Below the pieces are notes generated by a model. That model saw nothing but the letters and a program-made list of their open reading frames with translations. It was not told where the DNA came from and ran no database searches. Shown in pieces: positions 18,115 to 26,586 of a stretch of 64,000 nucleotides of DNA. Position numbers and translations under genes: made by a program. The DNA lies in contig CBFGRV010000015.1 of assembly GCA_965651265.1 (NCBI GenBank), positions 1 through 64,000 on the forward strand. Reading direction: 5' to 3'. Source of the DNA: CBFGRV01 sp965651265 (GTDB lineage: Bacteria; Bacteroidota; Rhodothermia; Rhodothermales; VXPQ01). Each line of letters begins with the position of its first letter. The first letter of the stretch is position 1.

Positions 18115-20238
18115 CTATGCCTCTTCCATGGCCGCTGCCTCTTCGGCCACTTTGTCCTGCACGTGGCGCGGCATGGCCTCGTAGTGGCTGAACTCGGCCC
18201 GGTGAATGCCCCGGCCCTGCGTCATGGATCGGAGCGCGGTCGAATACCGATAGAGCTCGGCCTCCGGAACGTCGGCCAGGATTTTCTGAAAGATCCCCTC
18301 GGCCTCGATGCCCTGGATGCGAGCGCGCCGCGTGTTGAGGTCCCCCATAACGTCGCCGACGAAATTCTCCGGCACCGTGATGGTGACATGATAGATGGGC
18401 TCGAGCAGCACGGGATTCGCCTTGCGGAAGGCATCGCGGAAGCACATGCGCGCCGCCGTCTTGAAGGCGGCCTCATTCGAATCGACGGCGTGCATCCCGC
18501 CATCGTAGATCACGACACGGCAGTCGCCGACCGGGTATCCCGCAATGGGCCCGTCCTGCAGCGCCTCCATCACGCCTTTCTGGATGGCGCCGAAGAATCG
18601 GCGCATGTCGATCACGCCGCCCACGATGGCATCGATGAACTGAATCTTCGATCCCCAGTCGGTCTCCACCTCGGCCTGGCCGCGAACGGTGATGTCGGGC
18701 GGCGGTTGAAATTCGCCGTTGAGGGGCTCGACCAGCATCGATATGTCCGCAAACTGCCCGGCCCCGCCCGTCTGCTTCTTGTGACGGTAACTGGAGCGAG
18801 CCTGTGAGGTGATGGTCTCTCGATAAGCCACCCGCGGCTTGTAGAACTCGACATCCACCCCGAACCGGTGCTTGAGGCGGTACCGGCTCACCTCCAGATG
18901 CATCTCGCCCTGCCCGCCGAGCGTCATTTGCTTGAGGTGCTGATCGTGGACGATTTCGAGGGAGGGATCCTCCTCGATGAGCTGGTGGATGCCCTGTGCC
19001 AGCCTGTCCTCCTCCCCTTCGCGTACCGGACGGATGGCGGTCCGGTACCGCGGCTCCGGAAACTCGATAGGCTTGATCACGACGCGCGAGCCCTTGGGCC
19101 GGAGCGTGTTGTTGGTGTGGGTGTTCTTCAGCTTCACGAGGGCGCCCAGGTCGCCGGCCACCATGCTTTGCACCGGCGTACGCTCGCGTCCATTGATGGC
19201 GAAGAGCTGTCCGAGGCGCTCCATCGTGCTCGTTTGGGCGTTCTCGAGGTCCATTCCCTGCGAAAGCGTCCCCGAGTAGATGCGCAAGAACGAATAGTCG
19301 CCCACGTGCTGCTCGGCCATCGTCTTGTAGACGAGCGCGATGGGAGGCCCGGATGGATCCGTCACCACCGGATCGCCCGAGACGACCTCGGCCGGCGGCA
19401 TCTCCTTCGGTGAGGGCAGCACGTTGTCGATGAAGCTCATCAGGCGCGAGACGCCCACACTCGCTGTGGCGCTGGTCACGAAAATCGGGAAAAGCTGACG
19501 GTGCAGCATCGCCTTGCTGAGTCCCTGGCGCATCTCGTCCTCGTCGAGCTCTCCCTTCTCGAAGTAGAGTTCCATGAGACCCTCATCGTTCTCGGCGATA
19601 TCCTCGATGAGCGTCGTGTGCAGGTCTTCGGCCTCGGCTCGGAACTCGTCGCTGATCTCGGAGATGGTCGGCTCGCCGCCGTCTTCGGGAAAGGTCAGCT
19701 GCTTCATCAGCAGCACGTCGATGATGGTTCGGGAGCCGGCGCCCCCCGGAAGCTGAACGACCGTCGCGCCGTTTCCGAATCGCTCCTTCAGCTGGCTGAC
19801 GAGCATCCGGAAATCGGCCGACGGATTGTCCATGTGATTGATGACGAACATCGACGGCTTCTGGATCATCTCGCCGTACGTCCACGCCAGTTCGGTGCCC
19901 ACCTGCACGCCTTCGATGGCATTCATCACGAAAATAGCCGTGTCGGCGACCTTGAGCGATGCGATCACCTCGCCCATGAAGTCGGGATAACCCGGCGTGT
20001 CGAGGATGTTGATCTTGTGCCCTTTCCACTCAGCGTGGAGCAGTGATGCGAAAACCGACATCTGCCGCTCGTGCTCGCTGGGGTGAAAATCCGACACCGT
20101 ATTATTCGCCTCGATGGAGCCCATTCGGCGAATCGCGCCGCTCGACAGCAACATCGCCTCGGCGAGCATGGTCTTGCCGCTGCCCTGGTGACCGACCAGC
20201 GCTACGTTGCGGATATGATCAGCATCGTACACATTCAT
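18115..20238 (-). CDS. fusA2: EF-G2-type elongation factor G paralogue, catalytic His replaced
   Basis: 707 residues; the ATG at 20238 follows GGAGG by 7 bp, and a long upstream extension was rejected. All EF-G domains are present: G domain, domain II, and the domain III-V region with GQGEMHLEV and RHKKQTGGAGQFAD. The G domain departs from canonical EF-G: P-loop GHQGSGKT (residues 16-23), switch II DTPGYPDF with Tyr84 where EF-G has the catalytic His, RQMSV in place of RGITI, and NHMD instead of NKMD. The N-terminus resembles the EF-G2 paralogue of Bacteroides, reported to support translation with little GTP hydrolysis. Whether this one translocates ribosomes without hydrolysis is inference. 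Confidence 0.88.
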   Translation of the reverse strand: MNVYDADHIRNVALVGHQGSGKTMLAEAMLLSSGAIRRMGSIEANNTVSDFHPSEHERQMSVFASLLHAEWKGHKINILDTPGYPDFMGEVIASLKVADTAIFVMNAIEGVQVGTELAWTYGEMIQKPSMFVINHMDNPSADFRMLVSQLKERFGNGATVVQLPGGAGSRTIIDVLLMKQLTFPEDGGEPTISEISDEFRAEAEDLHTTLIEDIAENDEGLMELYFEKGELDEDEMRQGLSKAMLHRQLFPIFVTSATASVGVSRLMSFIDNVLPSPKEMPPAEVVSGDPVVTDPSGPPIALVYKTMAEQHVGDYSFLRIYSGTLSQGMDLENAQTSTMERLGQLFAINGRERTPVQSMVAGDLGALVKLKNTHTNNTLRPKGSRVVIKPIEFPEPRYRTAIRPVREGEEDRLAQGIHQLIEEDPSLEIVHDQHLKQMTLGGQGEMHLEVSRYRLKHRFGVDVEFYKPRVAYRETITSQARSSYRHKKQTGGAGQFADISMLVEPLNGEFQPPPDITVRGQAEVETDWGSKIQFIDAIVGGVIDMRRFFGAIQKGVMEALQDGPIAGYPVGDCRVVIYDGGMHAVDSNEAAFKTAARMCFRDAFRKANPVLLEPIYHVTITVPENFVGDVMGDLNTRRARIQGIEAEGIFQKILADVPEAELYRYSTALRSMTQGRGIHRAEFSHYEAMPRHVQDKVAEEAAAMEEA

Positions 20239-20450
20239 AGAACAACCTCCGAACCGTCCAAAGATGATGCAGGCGCGCCGCGTTGGGCACGCCGTTCGCG
20301 TGTCGTTGCGCCGCGGCCGGAGACCTCGTCGTGTGCGGTGTGCGTACGGTCCGGTCCGACCGGGCACGGGACGTGAGATGTGGCCGGCGCTGCTCCGGAA
20401 CCAGAAGAACCCCTGCGGCGCTGCCTCGTCTAAAATACGTTCGTGCCAAT

Positions 20451-20456
20451 TATAAT
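20451..20456 (+). promoter_or_regulatory. Possible -10 element (TATAAT) before tsaB
   Basis: A perfect TATAAT lies 17 bp before the TTG start of tsaB, in an AT-rich patch unlike its surroundings. No good -35 box is seen at normal spacing. If used, the transcript would have a leader of about 10 bases or less. Confidence 0.35.
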
Positions 20457-20473
20457 CAAGAACGGCCTTTGCA

Positions 20474-21217
20474 TTGAAGCTACTCGCCCTGGAGACGGCC
20501 ACGTCGGTCTGCGGCGTGGCCCTTTTCATAGAGGATCATGTGGCGGTGGAGCTCATGCTGGATCGTCCGCGTGCGCATTCGGAGAACCTCGTTTCGATGA
20601 TCGAGGATGCGCTCGGATACGCCCGGATCGAGCCGGGAGAGATTGACGCCGTGGCGGTTTCTGCAGGTCCCGGGTCGTACACGGGACTCCGCATCGGCGT
20701 CAGTACGGCGAAAGGCTTCGCGGCCTCTGTGGATGCCGGGCTCGTCGCCGTCCCAAGCCTGGAAGCGCTGGCTACCGGCGTGCACGGCGCGCCCTCGGGC
20801 GATCTCATCGGCGCGGCCTTCGACGCGCGCCGCGATGAGGCATACGTTGCCCTCTTCCGCGCCACCGACGAGGGCCTGGAGCAGATCAACGAAACTGCAG
20901 CGGTTCGATCGAAGGCCCTCGCGGAGTGGCTGCGGATCGGATTCGATGCTGCCGGGTTGGCTGGCGCATCCGACGAGACCACGCTCTGGCTCGTCGGCGA
21001 GGGATGGATGAAAATGACATTCGCGCTCGACGAGACCGGCATGGTATACCGGCATGTGCAAGAGATCATTCCGTCGGCGGCGAACGTGGCGCGAATCGGG
21101 GCTCAAAGGCTCCGGGCGGGCCAAACCGAAGACCTAGTCACCTTCGAACCCTATTATCTGAAGGAGTTCGTCGCCACGAAACCGGCGCAGACTCCGCTCG
21201 AGAAGCTCACATTCTGA
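20474..21217 (+). CDS. tsaB: tRNA threonylcarbamoyladenosine biosynthesis protein TsaB
   Basis: 247 residues, starting with TTG at 20474, because the conserved opening LALETATSVCGVAL begins there and no ATG is nearby. The ASKHA-type fold signature is clear: AHSENLVSMIEDAL, VAVSAGPGSYTGLRIGVSTAKG and VPSLEALA. TsaB has no catalytic site of its own but scaffolds TsaD and TsaE in making t6A at position 37 of ANN-decoding tRNAs. Length is normal. It is followed after 4 bp by accD, so the two are probably cotranscribed. It is divergent from the EF-G2 gene, so two translation-related genes share the 235-bp region. Confidence 0.93.
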   Translation: MKLLALETATSVCGVALFIEDHVAVELMLDRPRAHSENLVSMIEDALGYARIEPGEIDAVAVSAGPGSYTGLRIGVSTAKGFAASVDAGLVAVPSLEALATGVHGAPSGDLIGAAFDARRDEAYVALFRATDEGLEQINETAAVRSKALAEWLRIGFDAAGLAGASDETTLWLVGEGWMKMTFALDETGMVYRHVQEIIPSAANVARIGAQRLRAGQTEDLVTFEPYYLKEFVATKPAQTPLEKLTF

Positions 21218-21221
21218 ACAT

Positions 21222-22073
21222 ATGGCCTGGTTCAAGCGGCAGAAAGCGGGCATCCTTACGGACCGAGACGAGAAGAACGAGATGCCCGAAGGACAGTGGG
21301 TCAAATGCCCGAAAACAGGGGAGATCGTCAATCGACGGGAGCTGGAGGACAACCATCTCGTGGTACCGAAGTCGGGCTACCATTTTTCGATGGACAGCAT
21401 GGGCTACTTCAAGCTGATCTTCGATGATGGCCAGTTCGAGCTCTTCGATGAGGACCTCGAGGCCACCGACCCTCTCAAATTCACGGACCGGAAAAGCTAT
21501 TCAGAAAGGCTCAAGGCCTATCGCCGGAAGTTCCTTACGAACGATGCGGCACGCGCCGCCATGGGCACGGTCGGCGGACATGTGGTGTCGGCAGCGGCCA
21601 TGGACTTTTCGTTCATCGGCGGCTCGATGGGCTCCGTGGTCGGCGAGGTGATCTCGCGCGCCATCAAGCGGGCCATCGATCGGCGCACGGCCCTGCTCAT
21701 CATCTCACAGAGCGGCGGTGCACGCATGATGGAGGGCGCCCTCAGCCTCATGCAGATGGCGAAGACCAGCGCGCAGCTCGCGCGGCTGGATGAAGCCGGT
21801 CTCCCCTACATCTCGCTGATGACGAACCCCACGACCGGCGGTGTGACGGCCTCCTTCGCCATGCTCGGCGACTTCAATCTGGCCGAGCCCGAAGCACTCA
21901 TCGGATTTGCAGGCCCGCGCGTGATCCGCGAGACGATCGGGCAGGATCTGCCGGATGGATTTCAGAGCGCGGAGTTCCTTCAGGAGCACGGCTTCATCGA
22001 CTTCATCGTTGATCGCCGGCAGCTCCGCGATCAGCTCATCCGATTGCTAGACCTCATCCAAGAAGAGGCGTAA
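21222..22073 (+). CDS. accD: Acetyl-CoA carboxylase carboxyltransferase beta subunit, zinc ribbon lost
   Basis: 283 residues. The crotonase-like carboxyltransferase core is well kept: DFSFIGGSMGSVVGE, LLIISQSGGARMMEGALSLMQMAKTSA, TNPTTGGVTASFAMLGD and EALIGFAGPRVI. In most bacteria AccD has a four-cysteine zinc ribbon at the N-terminus; here the equivalent region keeps only C29 (WVKCPKTGE), and the second pair is replaced by VVPKSGYHF. Similar loss is familiar to me from Bacteroidota AccD. The subunit transfers carboxyl from biotin to acetyl-CoA together with AccA, in fatty acid synthesis. It forms a tight pair with tsaB. Confidence 0.93.
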   Translation: MAWFKRQKAGILTDRDEKNEMPEGQWVKCPKTGEIVNRRELEDNHLVVPKSGYHFSMDSMGYFKLIFDDGQFELFDEDLEATDPLKFTDRKSYSERLKAYRRKFLTNDAARAAMGTVGGHVVSAAAMDFSFIGGSMGSVVGEVISRAIKRAIDRRTALLIISQSGGARMMEGALSLMQMAKTSAQLARLDEAGLPYISLMTNPTTGGVTASFAMLGDFNLAEPEALIGFAGPRVIRETIGQDLPDGFQSAEFLQEHGFIDFIVDRRQLRDQLIRLLDLIQEEA

Positions 22074-22138
22074 TCCGACACAACTCTATCGGCCGACCGG
22101 CGTAGACGCCTTGATCGAACCATCCGAGGGCGTCTGAC

Positions 22139-23215
22139 ATGAAGCCGGAACTCCGCCAGCGCATCCAACAAACCCTTCGGGCCCGCAAGGAGGCCGTCAT
22201 CGAGTGGTTTACGCTCGCGCCGCCGCTCTTACAATTTCGTGTGATGGGCGAGACCGCCATTGCGGCGTTCGAACCAACCGCGCCAGGATCGCCTCTGCCG
22301 GATGTCGGGTCGAACGTCGACCTGTCGATACCCATGCCGCCGGTCGTCATGGACGTCGAAGAGGCCCTGCATCGACATGATCAGCTGGGCCAGTGTATCA
22401 TCTGCGGCGAGGACGTCGAAACGGAGCTGGTCGAGCTCGACTTTACGGCGAACGTATGCCTGGACCATTTTAGCGAAGCGGAACAGCGCGAGCTCGAGAG
22501 CGACCTCGAACTTGCTGCCAAGGTGCAGCGCCACCTGTATCCGGTCGGCACGCCCGCACTCTCCGGAGTCCAGATCGCGGCGCACACCGCGCCGGCGCGG
22601 ATCGTTAGCGGCGACTACTACGACTTCTTCCGGCACCGCGAAACCGGACAGGGAATCGCGATCGCCGACGTCATGGGCAAGGGCATCTCCGCCAGCATGC
22701 TGATGTCGAACCTGCAGGCCTCGTTGCGAATCCTGGCCGAGCAGTACGAGACCATCGACGACCTCGCATCGCATCTCAATCGCCTTTTCGTGCACAACCT
22801 TCGCGTGATTCGCTTTATCACCATGTTCCTGGTTGCGCTCGACGAGGAGGAGCGGAAGCTGAGATACTGCAACGCCGGGCACAATCCGGCCCTGTTCTGG
22901 GAGGCCCGCACCCGGTCCGTGAGTTGGCTACAGCCCACCGGTCCGGCCATTGGGCTCATGAAGGATGCTCCCTATTCGGAGGCCGAGAAGAGCTACGAGC
23001 CGGGCGACATTCTCGTGCTGTATACCGATGGCCTGGCCGAAGCGCGCAATGTGTCGGGATCGGATCTGGGTCTGGATGCGATCTCTCATTTCGTCGCCGC
23101 CCACTCAGACGCCGACGCGGACCAATTGCTGAACGGCCTGTGGCAGCTCTTCATCGACCACTCGAACGGCAGACGCCGCGATGACGCGACGGTTATCGTG
23201 GTGAAATTCGATTGA
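22139..23215 (+). CDS. PP2C-type (RsbU/SpoIIE) serine phosphatase
   Basis: 358 residues. The C-terminal ~230 residues are a SpoIIE-type phosphatase with metal-binding acids in VSGDYYDFF, IADVMGKGISASMLMSN, LYTDGLAEARN and RRDDATVIVV. A linker (LELAAKVQRHLYP) of the type joining sensor and phosphatase domains precedes it. The N-terminal ~120 residues hold a C-I-I-C pair near residue 86 and a C-L-D-H pair near residue 109, which could bind zinc; no sensor domain is recognised. Such enzymes dephosphorylate anti-sigma-factor antagonists in partner-switching. No STAS or anti-sigma gene is adjacent; the partner must be elsewhere. It lies 65 bp after accD. Confidence 0.85.
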   Translation: MKPELRQRIQQTLRARKEAVIEWFTLAPPLLQFRVMGETAIAAFEPTAPGSPLPDVGSNVDLSIPMPPVVMDVEEALHRHDQLGQCIICGEDVETELVELDFTANVCLDHFSEAEQRELESDLELAAKVQRHLYPVGTPALSGVQIAAHTAPARIVSGDYYDFFRHRETGQGIAIADVMGKGISASMLMSNLQASLRILAEQYETIDDLASHLNRLFVHNLRVIRFITMFLVALDEEERKLRYCNAGHNPALFWEARTRSVSWLQPTGPAIGLMKDAPYSEAEKSYEPGDILVLYTDGLAEARNVSGSDLGLDAISHFVAAHSDADADQLLNGLWQLFIDHSNGRRRDDATVIVVKFD

Positions 23216-23266
23216 TACCGAGCGTTCCGTTGACTTCATGGATGGTCCGGCAAACGCTCTGGTGAG

Positions 23267-24694
23267 CTACGCCACGACGAGCTCGTCCGTGTTGGATGCC
23301 ACCCAGTTCTCGAAGTCATCATTGACGTAGCGCACGGCCCGCCCCATCCTGCTCAAATAGGATGCGGCCACGGCCGATCGAATTCCGGCTGAGCAGTGAA
23401 CGAGCAGTGTTCTATCTGTCGGAATACGATCGAGGTACTCGGGCAAGCGCGTATACGGGGTGACGAGAGCATCCGGAATGTGCCCCTCTCGATGCTCCGT
23501 CTTGTAGCGAACGTCAAGCACCTGCTCTCCGGCCGCACGCAGTTCATCCAGCCGCCCGAAATCGATCTCGTCGATGCTCGCTGCGCGCCCCTTCGCATCC
23601 ATATATTCCTCCATCTCGCCTGGCGGCACGAATCCGCTGATCCGGTCATAGCCGATTCGGACGAGCGCTCGAACGGCATCCTCCAGATCCTCCTCATCGA
23701 TGGCGAGAACGAGCTCGGTCTCCGGGTCCTCGACGAGCGACCCGACGACCGTGGGAAACGTCTTGTCAAACCTCGCGAGCTGGGCGCCCGGCAGGTGGCG
23801 CCGCATGAAATCGGATTCACTCGTACGCGTGTCCAAAAGAAGGGCGCCCTGGGGAAGGCTTCCGAGCTCGTCGACCGATAGCCGGCGAGGACGCGGCAGG
23901 TCGCCCAGCAGCGGCGGACCCACCTTGTTCAGGTGTTTCATCCGCGCGAAGTACAACGGCGGATCCGTCTGCCCATCCAGAATCCATTCGACGAAAGCCT
24001 CTTCACCGTCCCTCACCGCGCGCAGCGTCGGATTCTGCCGTTTCTCATACCCGACGGTCGACTGAGGAACGGCGCCCAGAGCTTTTCCGCATGCCGATCC
24101 GGCCCCGTGTCCGGGCCACACCTGCAGCACGTCATCCTGCTTCAGGAAATCGTTCGCCGAAGCGTAAAGCCACCGGGCTGACGGCCGCATCACGTCTTTC
24201 ATGCCCGCCGCCGATTCGAGCAGGTCGGGCCGGCCCAGATCACCCACGAAGACGAAGTCGCCCGTGACCAGGCCCATCGGGCTGTCGGCTCCGAAATCGG
24301 TCACCTCGAACGTCAGGTGCTCCGGCGTATGGCCGGGCGTATGGATGGCTCTGATGCGAAGGCGCCCCAGCTCGAAGGTATCGCCGTTCTTGAGGATGCA
24401 CACATCGTAAGAGCCGTTATCCGGCCAGGAGTACTGCCAGTCAGCGCCCCCCTCCCCGGAGAGATAGACGCGAACGCCGAGCTTCTCGGCGAGCTCGCGG
24501 GCGCCCGAAAGAAAGTCGGCGTGGATGTGTGTTTCGGCGGCGGCGACGAGGTTAAACCCATGAAAAGCGGCGGCCTCGATGTATCGGTCTACGTCACGCT
24601 CGGGATCGATGATGATCGCTTCATTGGTTTGCTGGCAGGCGATCAGGTAGGCATACTGGGCAAGGCGCTCGTCGGCGATCTGGCGGAAGAACAT
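23267..24694 (-). CDS. MBL-fold persulfide dioxygenase-like protein with two rhodanese domains
   Basis: 475 residues. The N-terminal metallo-beta-lactamase domain (about 1-250) has the ETHE1/CstB-type metal motif THIHADFLSG, then IHTPGHTPEHLTF, VTGDFVFVGDLGRPD and VWPGHGAGSACG. Two rhodanese modules follow. The first (about 275-365) keeps LLLDTRTSESDF but has LVLAIDEED where the active-site Cys loop should be, so it looks inactive. The second (about 375-475) has LLVHCSAGIRSAVAA with the catalytic Cys. Members oxidise persulfide sulfur to sulfite and transfer sulfane sulfur. No signal peptide is seen. It is monocistronic, with a convergent PP2C gene on one side. Confidence 0.88.
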   Translation of the reverse strand: MFFRQIADERLAQYAYLIACQQTNEAIIIDPERDVDRYIEAAAFHGFNLVAAAETHIHADFLSGARELAEKLGVRVYLSGEGGADWQYSWPDNGSYDVCILKNGDTFELGRLRIRAIHTPGHTPEHLTFEVTDFGADSPMGLVTGDFVFVGDLGRPDLLESAAGMKDVMRPSARWLYASANDFLKQDDVLQVWPGHGAGSACGKALGAVPQSTVGYEKRQNPTLRAVRDGEEAFVEWILDGQTDPPLYFARMKHLNKVGPPLLGDLPRPRRLSVDELGSLPQGALLLDTRTSESDFMRRHLPGAQLARFDKTFPTVVGSLVEDPETELVLAIDEEDLEDAVRALVRIGYDRISGFVPPGEMEEYMDAKGRAASIDEIDFGRLDELRAAGEQVLDVRYKTEHREGHIPDALVTPYTRLPEYLDRIPTDRTLLVHCSAGIRSAVAASYLSRMGRAVRYVNDDFENWVASNTDELVVA

Positions 24695-24785
24695 GACAGG
24701 ATGATCTGCTGTCTGCGGCTGCCGGGACGATGTGAGGACGAGGGAAATATAGGGGCTTTCCCGGCCCCGTTCACCCCGCTAGTCC

Positions 24786-25136
24786 TTAGAAAATCGGCTC
24801 GTCAATGCTGGCCGCGTAGCCGGGATAATCATATAGCACGCGGACGGCAACCTGCCCATCCTCATCGGAGTCGATCGCCGTGACCTTGTGCACGCGCACC
24901 CCGGAGCGGCTCACCAGAGGCTTGCGATGGAAGGCCTCGACGATCGTTCGAACGCGCGGCTTGAGCTCGTCGGGCGCCGGGCCGCTTCCCTCCCCCTCGA
25001 CAAAGCTCAAATCCATCTCGACCGGGCCCGGATGCCGGCCCTGGAACTCCCGAACTATGTTCTGGAGCTGATTTTCAAGTTCCTCTTTGTACTGCTCGAG
25101 TGCACGTGCGTCTCTATCCTTATCTTCGGCTTCCAT
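24786..25136 (-). CDS. Conserved-looking protein of unknown function
   Basis: 116 residues, acidic. A charged helical N-terminus (about 1-35, ALEQYKEELENQLQNIV) is followed by a beta-rich half (VEMDLSFVEGEG, SRSGVRVHKVTAIDSDED, VRVLYDYPGYA). No signal, membrane segment or cysteine. It lies between the MBL-rhodanese gene and the divergent phospholipase gene. I do not recognise the family. Coding is likely from its ordered composition, but no strong ribosome site is visible. Confidence 0.55.
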   Translation of the reverse strand: MEAEDKDRDARALEQYKEELENQLQNIVREFQGRHPGPVEMDLSFVEGEGSGPAPDELKPRVRTIVEAFHRKPLVSRSGVRVHKVTAIDSDEDGQVAVRVLYDYPGYAASIDEPIF

Positions 25137-25257
25137 CGTTGGGCGTCTGGCTGGAGGGTGGATGTCCTACTCGGGTCGGATGCTTCCGTTCTTCGTCGAA
25201 AGTGCTGATTGTATGCATGTTTCCGCATGATCTGCTACGTAGTTGTAAGCACCGGCC

Positions 25258-26391
25258 ATGAGCGCACGTAGCCTGGCAACGTCCTGGCATTATCGATCTT
25301 CACCCGGCAATCGGCTGACCCTCTACACCGTGGGGGACGAGGCCTTCGAAGCGGCCTTCGATGCCGTCCGCACGGCACGCGAGCGGGTGTGGGTGGAAAC
25401 CTACATTTTTGAGCCGGACGAGGTGGGCAACATGTTGCGCGACGCCCTCGTCGATGCTGCACATCGTGGATGCAGCGTCATCCTGATCTTCGATAGATGG
25501 GGCTCACCCAAGATCGGTGAAAGCTACGCCCAGCCGATCCTGGATGCCGGCGGGCAGGTCGCCATTTACAACCCGGTCTTTCCCTGGCGCAGGCTCGGGC
25601 GAAAGATTGCTCCGGTGTTTCACCGCGACCATCGCAAAATCCTGATCACGGATGACGTTGGGTTCTGCGGTGGCGCGAACGTTAGCCTCGATTACGGCGG
25701 GCCAGGCCCCGAGCTGTTCTACGACCTTACCCTCAAGATCGAGGGGCCGGCCGTTCAGGACCTTGCCGCTCTGTTTCTGGAAACGCTCAGAGAGACGGGG
25801 GCGAGTACACCCGACCTGCCGACCAGGCCGAATCCATTTCCGGACGGGGTGCCGGCCGAGGTCCTCTCGCTGGATGCCCGCCAGGGCGAGAAGGATTTCG
25901 ATCACGCGCTTCAGGAGCTCCTCGCCGGGGCACAAGAGTGCTGTTTGCTCATGACGCCCTACTTCGTGCCGCCGAACTGGTTCAGGGAGGCACTAAAGGA
26001 TGCCGCGCGGCGCGGCGTCAGGGTCGAAGTGCTGACGGCAGGCAAATCCGACGTGCCGCTCGCGCGCGTGGCCGGGCGCCACCTCTACCGTGAACTCCTC
26101 GAGGCGGGTGTCCGCGTATTCGAGATGCAGCATCCTGTTCTCCACGCCAAATGTCTAACCATCGATCATCGCTACTCGATCGTCGGCTCCTACAACGTGG
26201 ATACGTACGGGAGCAAGTACAATCTCGAGGTGGGCATCGCGTCATCCGACACGAACCTTGCCGCTCAGCTCGAGGAGGAATTTCGTCGTCGCACCGCTGA
26301 CGCTCGCAAGATCGTCCTGGAGGAGTGGGTGAAGCGGCCATTGCGAGCCCGCCTCTTCCAGCGCTTGATGTACACGGTCTTCAAGATCTGA
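25258..26391 (+). CDS. cls: Phospholipase D-like cardiolipin synthase
   Basis: 377 residues with two PLD half-sites, each HxKxxxxD: H125/K127/D132 in HRKILITD and H296/K298/D303 in HAKCLTID, each followed by the usual GGANVS and GSYNVD residues. No N-terminal membrane helices are present, so it resembles the soluble ClsB-type rather than the two-helix ClsA-type. It probably condenses phosphatidylglycerol or a related lipid to cardiolipin at the inner membrane, but a general phospholipase D role is possible. A hairpin just downstream (26408-26431) likely ends the transcript. Confidence 0.88.
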   Translation: MSARSLATSWHYRSSPGNRLTLYTVGDEAFEAAFDAVRTARERVWVETYIFEPDEVGNMLRDALVDAAHRGCSVILIFDRWGSPKIGESYAQPILDAGGQVAIYNPVFPWRRLGRKIAPVFHRDHRKILITDDVGFCGGANVSLDYGGPGPELFYDLTLKIEGPAVQDLAALFLETLRETGASTPDLPTRPNPFPDGVPAEVLSLDARQGEKDFDHALQELLAGAQECCLLMTPYFVPPNWFREALKDAARRGVRVEVLTAGKSDVPLARVAGRHLYRELLEAGVRVFEMQHPVLHAKCLTIDHRYSIVGSYNVDTYGSKYNLEVGIASSDTNLAAQLEEEFRRRTADARKIVLEEWVKRPLRARLFQRLMYTVFKI

Positions 26392-26407
26392 GTCTTACGA
26401 CGCTCCA

Positions 26408-26431
26408 AAATTCGGTTTCGAGGCCGAATTT
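26408..26431 (+). terminator. Hairpin after the phospholipase D gene
   Basis: An 8-bp perfect stem (AAATTCGG at 26408-26415, CCGAATTT at 26424-26431) with an 8-nt loop begins 17 bp after the stop at 26391. The stem ends in TTT, giving a short U-tract. Confidence 0.5.
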
Positions 26432-26586
26432 GAGGGCCACCGGCCCGCATTTCGTTTCTACCCCGATTCGTCGCAAATCTTACCGCAGCGGGCACGGCAG
26501 TACCGCTCAGGCGCTGATTTTTCTACTCATGGCATACTTTTCTCACACTGCCGGGCGCTTTAATGCCAAAAATCCTGGTGACACCT

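Noticed and set aside
23220..23259. GAGCGTT...AACGCTC inverted repeat between convergent genes
   Set aside because: Seven-bp arms with a 26-nt loop are near what chance gives in this composition; a bidirectional terminator would need a tighter hairpin.
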